From: Acanthaster planci
Lineage: Eukaryota > Echinodermata > Asteroidea > Valvatida > Acanthasteridae
Reading direction: 5' to 3'
Assembly (NCBI RefSeq): GCF_001949145.1
Contig: NW_019091643.1
Location: 105,066-134,035, forward strand
Length of the DNA: 28,970 nt
Positions 12,601 to 24,600 of the stretch are shown here, piece after piece (the first letter of the stretch is position 1; every line of letters begins with the position of its first letter). The notes below the pieces were generated by a model. The model saw only the letters and a program-made list of their open reading frames with translations. It searched no databases and was not told where the DNA came from. Both the position numbers and the translations under genes were made by a program.

Positions 12601-15600
12601 AGATCAATGATTTATCATGATGTGTATGTTTTAGCGCATCGATTACTCCGAGCAATGCCAAACAAAAACTTAACCATTTCTTACACAATGTCGAAAAAAA
12701 CTAGGGCAAAAGCCGTTTTAGGTGCCAGTATGTTTTTGCTAATATAAAAAAAGTACAGTATTGAGGTCGGATGATAGTTACATCCAATACTCTAAACTGC
12801 AGCTAGCACTGTATAATTCACCGGCCGAGTGATTAAAGGATGTTTGAATTCACAAAGCAGGTGGTTGTAGTAAACACAAAGACATTGTACATTGTAATAT
12901 CATTCCTGGGGTTGCACCTGTGCACTGGTCATTCCAGTAATCAGGGGTCCAAAAGTGTCACTTTTTATGCCCCTGTTACATCTGGCCTTTGTTAGTTGAC
13001 ATGGGAATATCAACGGAATTGATTTCAAGTTATTACCATTTGTTTTGCAGGTAATTTGCATTAATTCATCACTCTTGGAAATTAGAAAATGTGTTCTGAA
13101 CTTACAAAATCATATGTCAGATGTGACTGGGACACGGAAAAATTGGACCCCTAATTTCTGGAATGATTCGCACGTAATTTGGATCCAGGTACATGTGCTA
13201 CAATGTATGTACTTATTGCTCAACCGCCCTTTCAGTTTATTTCCACAACCGATTTGGTCATTTGGGCTAACCTGGTATAAGTTCACATACATGTACATGT
13301 AGTTGAGCAGGTGTATATGTACATCTGATCATAAGCTAGGAACATACATGTACGCATGCAAATGCTGTACATCATGCACTGTACATGTGTTGTATGTATG
13401 TTGTAAATATAAGTCATAAATATATACAGGGAACCGGTACGTGAAATGTACATGTACAAGTTGTCATGTGCCAAGATAAAGGATGTTAGCAGTCCGGGCT
13501 TGCAAATATAACATGTAATTTTTTAGATAATCAATTTTTAAAGTTTTGGGGTTCCCATTTGTAAATACAAATCACACAAGTCTGAATTTTAGAGAGACGA
13601 AGGTTTGTTGATGATAGAAATAAGATCTAACATTTCATGGACTGTAATTTACATTTTATGCTAACGACCTTTTGCCAGGAACTCCTTATGCCTAAAATGT
13701 GCACTAAAGCAGCATGTAACAATCCTAACGACCTTTTGCTTGGAATAGTCTTTGACTGCGTCTACATGTACACTTCAGTGGGACGCAAGCGCATGTTTTG
13801 CTACATTAGTATTACTTGGTTACTTATTCCAGGCAAAAGTAATGAAAACCCACCTGTCGCTCTTTTCATTGTGGTGATCACGTCAGAATGACGTCGCCCC
13901 TTGAGTCAACAGGTACATTAAAAAAACATACCAAATGAAAGATACAGTATTTCAGTGCTCTATCAATTTCCCAAACAACCTAAATTTGACCTTTTGACCT
14001 ATTTGTCACCCTAATGACGGTTTGTCGGGCACCTAATGGACTGGATCTCAGTTATTGAAGTGAGCACGTGACGGAAGAGGTAATAATACAGGGGACATGT
14101 ACTAGGTACATGTTTGTTTACTGACATCTTGCTAACTTTTAAAGTTGTCAAAAATGCAGTGCAATTACTGTAGGTGTGACTGAATTTTAGAATTTTCATA
14201 TAAAAATGTCTTTTATTCATCTGCACTTTAATTTGACCTGTCCAAGATTGTGAAAAGCATGTAGAGATTAACTCTACCTGGTAATCAGAAAGTCACACAC
14301 TGACCATTCCAAACCTCTTAAATCAACATTAAAACCAAAACTAAACATGCATTATTTTCTTTTACTTTTGTCATGTCAAAAAAAAAAAAGTCTGAACAAT
14401 ATCTAGTTTTGGAAATAGCTGTCATATTTCTACTTTGAAAAGTAGTTTCCAAGTGTACTTGTGGGCCTCGCATACATGTACGTACATGTACTTTTTAGCC
14501 AAAGCTGTCCAAATATTTCAGTGTGGGGGTCCAACTTGTTCACAGTGGGGTTTCCCTGAAAGCCAGCGGACCAGAGTGCTGCGTTTCTTTTGTCGGCAAC
14601 CAATTGGCTATATTTAGAACTTCCCACGGGTAGTTCGAGGTTGCGCTCTTTTGACAAATCTTGGTCAAGGCTCACAGAGTTAAAGTTCCTGTTTATGACC
14701 TTGTTTGCATTCATTCAAGTCCAGTTGACGATGTTGGATATTTCTAGAGTGATTCATGCTCTGCTGGTCGTCAAGACGTGAGGGTTTTGCTTTACAAATA
14801 TTTGCCACGCATGTATATGGCCACTTGTTATTTGCAGATATTGTCTGTAATTTATGATAATGTTGTTTGTAATTTTCTGATGGAGTTCATGAAGGGTTTG
14901 TTTTCTTGAAACCGTATAAACAAGAATTACTGAGCAAGATTTTCGAAAGATCAGTTTTGTCACTCTCATAATTGTCACTCTCAACACTTTTTGCAAGTAC
15001 AATTACTATTCCCCTTTCCAATAGACACCTGTTTGTGTGAAGTTACCACCTGTAGACACCTGTTCATGTAAAGTTTGAGTCTAGTACCCTTTTCAAGTCT
15101 CCCCAAAACCGGTTGATTTTGAAGGCCCATCAAGGATAAGAGGTGGACATTGCATTGTTTTTTATGAAGATCCAGGACTTGCCTCTGCACCATGACTTCT
15201 ATCATTTTAACCAAAAAGAATTGGTTATTGAAGAGTTTCCAGTCTTCCATTCTACTATTGAGCGTAAGAAAACTCTGTCATGTCCATGAAAGGTGCACTT
15301 TATAAGTCTTTAAAATGTCAGGCTTATCCCAACAAGTGGGGGAGCTGTTGCTATGATCACTTTGGGGGATATCTGTTCAAGTTATGGATGCAGAATTTCA
15401 TACTAGGTTTTGTCATTCTACGTGTAGTTTCACGCTGAATTCTCAGTTTGGTCCAGTCCAAAGCTAACTTGATATCACCAACTTGAAAAGACTTTGCTCA
15501 CTGGCCCAATGTTGTAAACCAAGACAACAACAAACCACCAAAGTAAACAAAATGTTGGACATTCAACAACAACAACAACAACAAAAATTGGGCAGCCATA

Positions 15601-18600
15601 ACTCTCACACTGAGGTTATTTCTGCCTGGGATAACACTCTAGCTCATTAATAAGCAAATTCGCATCAGCATAAAAATTAGAAAGGTACCAAAATGCCCCT
15701 AACATGCACAACAAAACTTGGAAAGCGAGTTAAATACCGTAGGACGCAGAGGAGTATTCACAAGAATTATTGCTTTGGCCTCTTAAAACTTCTGAATGTC
15801 ATATAGCATACCTTTTACATGATCAGTGACCTACTACAGAGCTGCTTCTCTGAATTGTGCTTCATGTTTGTTTCTGTTCAATTTTGCTCTAATTCTTCTG
15901 ACATTTTGTCTGCACATTCCAGAGTCACCACCCAGATGGCTACGGACGATTGGTGGGGAAATATTGTCAACTGCTCACCAATCGACTGGAGTTTCACAAA
16001 AAGGTAGCGGTGAACAGACAGTTCCCCAGAACTCCTATCTGGGAAATTTGAAGTGACATTCACATATACGTACAAACTGAGTCCATTTTGTATCATCGTA
16101 AGGAAGTACCAGTATGGATCCCTTCTCTTCTCCAGTGAAGTTTGGATTCTTGATCTGTTTTTAGAAGATTTTGATCAGAGATAACTTTACGTGTATTAAT
16201 ACATGTACCAGTTTTGTGAGTTGAAATAACAGTGATGTAAATTTTCTAGCCCAATTCGATCTCTCCTATTGTGTCTGGACCATAACTTTTTTTTTCTTTT
16301 TTTCCCAAATAACTTCTGTATTTCTCTTTCCTCGGTTCACATTCACGAGACAAAAAATCGCCAAAATTAATAAGTCGCATTTTCCTCACTCTTGAAAGAG
16401 TCTAGAATATTGGTCCCATTTAGAACTAAATATTTGACTTTCACAGTTTACAATTGATAGATATTTTTCCCTAATATGATATTTCCTAACCTCTTTTTTA
16501 ATTAAATGGTCTGGACCAATACTTTATGTTTTGCACAAGTTCTCCAGTTCCTTTTATACTGTTCAAATCTTGACATTGTTTTCTGCTTCTTCTTTTTTTC
16601 AGCACCCTCTGTTCCCCGGCGACCTGAAACTAGCCTCTCCAGAGGCAGACTTGGAAAAAATGGCACAGAATGACATCAACGCATTGTAAGCCATACACCA
16701 ATCTTAAACAAATAAAACAAACCCCTTTCAAGAATTGAACGCTCTGGGTGTGAATTCTCCGGTGTAGCCCCTCGTCTTCAGTTCCCCCCTACCCCAGTTC
16801 TGCCAAACCCCACTTCAGTAAATTCACAGCCCCTGCACTCGGAGCCATGATGTTGAAAGTTTGGTCAGGTTTCAAGGAACACCCAGCTGGCTTTTTGCGT
16901 GGGGTGTGTCCCCTTCCCCCTTCCCAAGACGGCGCAAGAAAATACCCTCCGTTTTTGACATGAAATGTCAGCTGGCGGTGCGTAGAACTAACACGGTTCA
17001 AAAAGAGGACCCTGGTATTTCGGTGGTGCTTTTTATTTTGTCTAACTTGCTTGCGGCAATCCAGAGATATACCCCGGTAAAAACACTAGCAATGAAAATT
17101 GAGTTCATGCCACTTTCTCGTTTGACCATGAGACCTGATGTCACCTTCGCAATTTGATTTCAGAGGAGGAGACAGCGCTGTGCACTGAAACATGCCTAGG
17201 AGTAAATCCTTTTTGCAGGGATAAAAGTATGCGTCCGTGAGGGCAAAGATCAGGCGTGGTTAACAAAGGGTGTTTGGTTCAGTCACCCACAAAGCTCTTG
17301 TTTTTTCGCTCTCTCTGCAGTTTTCAGATGTCTGTTGAGATCTTTGATCACATGGATGCCCTGATAGCACTGGAGGAAGCTGGTAAGTCAAAACTTGGAA
17401 AGTCCTCTCTGTCCTTGCACAGTGGTAGTTTTGAGTGCTATCTGTAACCAAACCGTGGCTGGCCATTGGTACGAAAGAGAAAGAGTTATTCACTATTTAT
17501 TGAAGAAAATTGCACTGAATACACCAGCTGATAGATACTATAAAAATCAGCTGAAGAAGCCTGAACGTAAGGTGAACAGTGCGAATTTTGAGGCTAAATC
17601 TGCCACCTAGGGTGAATTTTTCTACAAACGTTTGTCACCCATATAAACGGTGAGCAATGTGCGTAGTGTCTGTCATCGAAAGCCTCCACAATGCATATTA
17701 CAACCAGTCATGCTCACCAGAGCACATCAGTTCTCCGAATAGCCTGGACGTCCTAGTTTAACACGCACCAGTTGTCGGGAATCTGCAGATTGGAATGCCA
17801 TTAATTGAGTTCGCAGCGCTGCTAATGGCGCTAGAGTCTTTAGGCACCTGATTCCATGCCCATGGCACGTATCGTGTTTCATTCCCTCTGCCTAAATGCT
17901 GTTAAATAAAGACACTGACATATAAGAAGACTGCCGGTGTAGAATTGGACAGGTCATTCATTTCGGTGGTGTACTCGTATTTCAGAAACCCTAGTTTCGA
18001 ACATGTCATGAGCCAAAAAAAATGTGTAAAAAATTTTGTTTGAAGAATCCAATTGCAGAGACTTTAGATCTCTTTCCCAGTTTTCAGTACCTTCAACTTG
18101 GCCCGGAGCTTGTCGGTTGCCCCCAATGGTCAGTGTCGTCTGGCTCCACTCATCCAAGTCATCTTAGACTCAGGACTCTTGTATGACTACAGCGTCCGAC
18201 TACTCTTCAAACTCCATGCATGTAAGTCCTTCATACCGACCCTTCCCATCTGCTTCAAAATCCAGCACAGAGTTCTGGAGGATTTGAAGGTGGATTTGAC
18301 CAGTTGAGAAATCCAAATTGCAGTGTACGAGTTTCCATTTCTCTCTCCAGGTCTGCCCGCCGACACGCTGGAGGGTCACAGGACTCGATTCTTGAAGCAG
18401 TTCCGAACTCTCAAGACTTTCTTTCAGACCTCCAGCAACCTCATCTACTTCCGCAACCTCATCCAAGTGCCCAGCCTCCCTGACGTGAGCGATTTCTCCA
18501 TTTTCTGTGGAATCTTCCACATGTGAACTTGTAGAAACCCATCAAAATGAGATTGAAGGCCATACTTTTCAGTATGTGTTCGTTTGCATGAGGAGCTCTG

Positions 18601-21600
18601 TGGTTTGATTTATCGCTGAGTTTGGCATCCAGACAAAAATGGACTTTGTGCGGTTGAAAAATGTTGAGCATTTCTGTTCATTTCACATTGTGGAAGATTC
18701 TTCTTGAAGTCTGTTCAAAGTTTTCCTTCCATAGTGGTTCTGGTAACTTCCCTCTCATTCCATCCAAGTTACAATTTCTGTGCATATTAATCAGCTACCC
18801 ATTGTATCATATCCTTCCAGCCTTCAATTTGGTCACCCATTTTTTGGTCCAGTTTTTGCAGTTTTGGAGTTTAATCCTAACTTTCCAACGTATTTTAGCT
18901 GGACACCCTGCCAGACGCATCAAACTGCATCATTTGTCAAAGTGGGTAGCCTGCCCAGTGTAACAAGATCCAACAGGTCAACTCTCTTCAAGGCCAAACA
19001 GCCTGGGAGTCTGTGGTTGCCAGTCACCGCAAGATCCAACAGTGGCATTGTACAATGAGACTAGCTCTCATTGTCTCCACATGACCACTTTGCTCGGCTG
19101 CTGTTGATTGCCAAGTGCATCAAAGGGCATCCATCTTTTTCATCTGATGCACTGTGCTACATCTGGCAGGGTTAGGGTTAATCATCTTGTCTCACACTTA
19201 TGCACTCCTCTTAGCAATTTATCTTGTCCTTTTTCAAATATTTCCCTTCCGCAGGAACCACCAAATTTCTTCTTGGCAGCCAAGCAGAGCGACACGTACA
19301 TCGATCCCGCGATCATCCTACAGACCATGGAATCATCAACAGACGGTTCCATCAAAGACAGCCCTCCACCGAGCGTCAGTGTCTTCTTTGGATATTCCCT
19401 ACTCCTCAAATTAGTCGCACCCCATGTTTGCCTCTCTCCACCCAGGCTGAGCATAGACTGGCATCCTGTCCAAGGAGGAACAGACATATTCTCAGTCGTG
19501 TCATGCCGAGGAAACCGGAGATAGACACTGACTTGATGAGCCAAAAGGATCGCAACAGACTTGCTTTTTTTGCCATTTCAGAAAAAAAGTCTAAAAAATT
19601 TAAAGAAGCCTCAAAGCCTTTTAGAAAGCTTCTGCTGGGATCAAAATGTCACGTGCCCTCACTTTACAGATTTGTACATTTCAAGTCGCTGTAGTCATCA
19701 AGTTGTTGCATTTTAAGGTTTGAAAAAACGGCGAATGGTTGTTATGGCTTCTGATTAGCACCCCCAAAAAAATTCAATTTTGAGACTGTCAAATTGTTGC
19801 GTAGGTCACTCTGAAAAATTAATCATAGTTTACTTAGTTGGACAATTTAGCTAAAAGTACCCCCCCCAAAAAAGACAGTGGTCACGAAAATCACGCTACT
19901 ATTGATAATTGAAAGGTGTCGCTGTTGGCAATTTGTATCACTTTCTCAACGTGTAAGCCAATACGTAGCTCTTGGGAATTTTGGTTTTTTGAGGAGAGAG
20001 CGAGAATGTCAGTCCTGTCCCTCAAACCACTTGCACAGATGTAATGCATGTTCAGATTCTGATCAAACCACGTTTTTATTTAACCCAAACTTCTCATTTC
20101 GCAGGTTTTCTCAGAGCCGATATTTGAGGATTTCCCCCCGCGACAAGAGGAGCCCTTGTCAAGCACGGCCATGCTCCTGGACTTCTCCTCACCACAGCAG
20201 AACGGACAGACATCATCGCCCCAGCCCCCGACACCCCAGAGAGATGAGAGGTAAGATTCAAATGCGCTTACCTAACCATTTCCTCGCTTACCATCAAATC
20301 GTGCTTACAGTTGCCTTTTTTGTGCTAACTACGCTTTAAATTATTAAGTACATGGCAGTAGTAGTAATAACTACGCAGATGCGTACCTTGGCCAGTTTTA
20401 AACTGTTGAGTACGTAAATTTGATAAGCAGATCACTGTTTTGCTTAGTAAAATTGGGTTACCAACCAAAATGTCTAACGTTGCAATATGTGCTGGTCACT
20501 GGCTCCTAGCCAGTTTTTTGCCAAGTAAGTAACATTGTTGAGCAGTGTTTATGCAAAACGGTTCTTTGGTATAGGCCCCCAAAGAATTAAAGTAAGTACA
20601 GAACTTTATTTCAAGCAAAGTTGGTTAGTGTTTCATAACTGTTGGTACTGCAATCTGTTTTTGACAGGGCTGCACAATTGGTTCAGCGAAATTGCCGTCT
20701 CTGTGGGAGTCAATGGTCCTCATTCTTTGATTTGTCTCTTTCTTTTTGGCAGGGATTTTCTGATTGAGCAGTTGCAGCAAGAAATCGAGGAGCTGAAGTT
20801 TGAGCTGGACCGAATCCAGCGCGAGGATCAACGGATCATCAATGATCTCAAGAAGCGGATACTGCATCTTGAAGAGGAACTTCACGAGCACCGACGGCTC
20901 ATCGAGAACAGTTATCAGGTGTGGTCAACAAAAATGTTCTTCTGTGTATCAACCCTAAAGGGGGGGAGCATTGGACGCTGTACATTTTTTTTATCTGTGA
21001 GTTTTATTGCAGTTACTAAGAGCATTCAGGAGGTTTTAGCTGATGTGTTGCAGTCAGTGGGGTTTCCATTATCACGAAATGGCTACTTCTCCAAGACAGG
21101 TTGGCTAAAATGTGAACTTTCCTTCCTGATGTGCTCAATGCTCTGGCTGTCATTCTCAGGAAGCGTGAACTGCAAATGTAAAAATGTTTTGTCAAGATGG
21201 GTTGCAACCTCGCAGGTTTGTTCGTAGTGGATGCTGTCACCGGTTCATGCATGCCAAGTTTCAAGATTAAATGTGGGGTGAGCCAAGATCACAGGGTATG
21301 AATCCTGCCCCAAACAGTCAGAAGGTTCCCTTCCTCTCCCATGAAGTTTCCCTTTAGGGTGTAAAATGAAGAGAGTTGATACCGCTCCAGGTTGAAATTT
21401 CATTTGTTGACCTTTCTTCTGTGCCCGTTAGGAGAACGAGGACTTGCAGACCAAGCTAAAGGAGGAATCGGTGAAAGCAGAAAATCTTGTCGCCTCGGCA
21501 GCTTTGACGGATCAACTTGAAGAAGCAGAAAGTATGATATGTCTTTCCAGTTCCTATTTCTAATTGTTCTATCATTTTTTAACAAAAGTTCTTTAGAACT

Positions 21601-24600
21601 TGTGTTTTACAAAACTGTTCTTTAGAAATGGGCAACAATTAATTCTTTGATTCAAGTAATCTTTGGAATCCTTGCTTTTGTTTTGTTAGAGAGAGCCAGA
21701 GTGAATGAAGATAAATTCAGGAAGATGAAAGATGTGTACGGCAAACTCAGAGAAGAGCATGTTACGTTACTTAGATCGGTGAGTAGAGATCCTTCCTAGA
21801 GATCTTTCCTTTACCAAAGTGGGTCTTGATTTTTTTATTTTCTGGCGGTAATGACCGAAAATCCCTTGAGCGTAAATTTCCTTCTCTGTAGTCTGATAAA
21901 TACTGTTAGAGATTTCATTGGAGGCTTGTGTGAGAAATGGCTCGGAGAAGGGAGTACAGAAGCTCATGTGTTAGAGCTGGGCCGACAAACCTAGTTCACA
22001 TGGTGTACAGGGAGGATTCCGAACCATGGTGCTTGTGTTGGTAGCTGCATGGCACAGTTCGTGGTGTGCACATAGAACCTCTGCTCCAGCCGACAGCATT
22101 GAGCCGTATGTTTCTAAAAGGAGCTTAGATATGCTGAAAAATTTTTGTAGGCCTGATGAGCAGGGGTAATTTCTTTACATTTGATATATATTTCTTGATA
22201 TTTGAATTTCATGTTTTGAAATTTTACAGAATGCAGATGTCACTAAACAGCTCAACACTGTGATGAAGATGACGGAGGAGTCACAGCTAGCCAAGCTGAA
22301 CGCCGAGAAGTTCGTCGAGCAGTTGCAACAATCCGTGGAAGAGAAGTCGGCAGCAGAAGACAGACTCAAGGGCAAAATGGCCGCCAAGCAAAAGTTGATA
22401 CTGGGTAAGTGACAGGAAACGTCTGCTGCAAGTCTTCTAATCTAACTTACACACCGAGTGAGAAGAATCAGGGAACCCGTCAGTGGTAATAAGCATCGTG
22501 AGACATTTTTAGCTGGTAACCTGTTTTTTTCTTTTTGCTTTGTGTGAAGTTGTGTAAACCAGCTCCAGAGAAGTTAACATTTGTGCTCAGAGCAATTCAG
22601 TCCAGAACTATGGTTGTTGATAGTTCGAGCAATTATTGGTAAACACACTAGCCTGTGATGGTTGGACCAATTTTGTCGCTAATTTAAGTACCAGTCTACC
22701 GAGCAGTGTACATGCCTGGTAACCAGTAACTGTGTGTGTTACAGAGCATATTGCATGGAGCCAGGACAGCGTGACAGAAGATCAGCTAAAATTCGTCAGT
22801 AGGTTTATCAGAGTTACGGATGAAAGGGCTTGAACTTTTTCCTGAAAATTTCTAACCCTAAAGTCAGTTTCTGCTGCCATAAAATTGAGTCAAAGTACAC
22901 AGGTTTCGTAATCCTCTACTTGTAATGTTGTAAATTGACCTCATTATGTAAACACCTGTTACATAATGCTAATTGATTGGTTTTTCAGTGGGGGCTATTG
23001 AGGAAGCTGAGCAGATGATCAGACAGGTGTTGACACAGATAGATGATCCAGCATACTCCACAGCTACATGTACGGCAGGTAAGATGATTTTTCAGCAACA
23101 GATTATTATATTGTGTAATTGAATGGCATCATCATGCATGTGGCGACAAAATATGAACGAGTTTGCAGTTATAGAGGAGGATGGAGGTGCTTTGCATAAC
23201 ATTGGCTACCCCTGATTGGCAGACATTTCTGGATCCCCCTTGACTCCTTTGAGAATAATGCACAGTCTCGTCAAGCCACCTTATGATCTTGTACCAACCC
23301 CTTCTTGGAATGGAATAGTTTGTGTCTGTTGCCAACCACGATTTGACTCGTTCTCTGCTCAGAATATTTGCTGACACGGTCAGATAACGTGGACCAGTCT
23401 CTGAATAAGCTTCAGAAGAACTTCCAAGGGTACATACAGAACAAAGACAGTGGTAAGTGTAGGCCTCCCATGCATTCTTGTCACACTCTTATATGATGAT
23501 AAAGAGATGGACAACCGATGACCTTCATGTGTAGGGCTTGCTGAAGATAGGACAAATGTGGCAGATCTGTTGGTATTGACTGACGAGAAGGGGCCGTTGA
23601 ACTGTGAATTCGTAATCTCCAAATGGATCTCCTTTCTTAGCAGTGCTGGAGCCCCGAAGTAGTCTAGTTTGGTTCTCTAAATTGGAAAGCCTCCGGTCAA
23701 TACAGACAATACCCCAGATTTGTGCCCTTCACTGGCATGATGTGAACTTGTCGAACAGGACTTTGGACCAGACTTTAGACTGAAGTCTAACTGGAAATCT
23801 GACCACAGGGCATGCAGAGATTGATTCAGACCCTTCGGTTACTTTTGTCTTGCCCAGAATTGAATCTGTTAATTCGTCACATCTCATCTTTCTCCTACAC
23901 CCTGGGAGAGTACATATTGCAAGGCAAAGCGACATCCAACATGGCTCCGCTCAATTTCAGCGAAGGTAACTTTCCACTTTCTTTTGGTTTCTTTTGATTC
24001 TCTTTTGTGTAAGTCTCTTCTTTTTCTTCATTATTTGAGATTCACTGTCTTCGTTTTCTTCTTTTATTTTGCCGCTAACCGTACTAGAATTACTTTGCCG
24101 TGGTTGCTTGTCATATGTATAGTAGTAGTTATAATTACTATTAAGCATTTCTGGTAATGACACCAAGAATTCCTCAAAAGCACCCCAGGCACTGCAGCTT
24201 GCAAGCCTGGAGAAACCTGTTGAGAGGATACAATGAGAAGCAGTTACAGGTTTAAGAGGTGGGAGGAAAACCCCAGAGGAAGATTCTGGGTAAAACCCAC
24301 GGAATCTGGTAGGGACTGAAAAACCCAATCTTCATGTGGACTGGGCCGGGATACGAACCCGAGACCACAGAGGTGGAAGGCGAGGAAAGAAACGCTATAA
24401 TGTAGTGCCTCATGTAGTCTGTGATGTTTCAAATATCTTTGTCATTAATTTATTTACAAAGCCTGTAGCTAGTTAGCAAAATAAGCAAATAAAAAACATC
24501 AATTATAAGTAGCGCAAATTTGATAAACTTCTTCGATAAGTTTGTAAGTTTGTCATGATTCCTTCATATGACCAGCCATTTGTGTTGTCGTTTCATCATT

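Larger units (their letters stand above)
8486..15922 (+). other. Large HIP1 intron (7.4 kb) with repeats
   Basis: The ends are GTGAGTAC and ATTCCAG. It holds a TTAA-flanked MITE (10041-10452), a possible Penelope-like fragment, a degenerate repeat (about 10995-11390), two copies of the GGGTCATTC element, a TACATGTA-dense stretch (13285-13455) and an (AAC)n tract. The remaining open frames have no recognisable protein character. Confidence 0.8.

Noticed and set aside
18200-18520. Minus-strand open frame of 106 residues
   Set aside because: It is the antisense shadow of ANTH exons g and h.
19108-19694. Two overlapping plus-strand open frames of 138 and 156 residues
   Set aside because: Only the part of the first frame within 19255-19374 is HIP1 exon i. 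The rest, and the whole second frame, are intronic or wrong-frame.
20535-21227. A single 230-residue protein
   Set aside because: Only 20753-20918 has coiled-coil HIP1 sequence. The ends lie beyond good acceptor and plausible donor sites and look intronic.
22745-22802. Extra exon after a GTGTTACAG acceptor reading EHIAWSQDSVTEDQ
   Set aside because: Either possible donor (22795 or 22803) gives a length that is not a multiple of three, the peptide has no family match, and the flanking exons already join to the conserved VGAIEEAEQ sequence.
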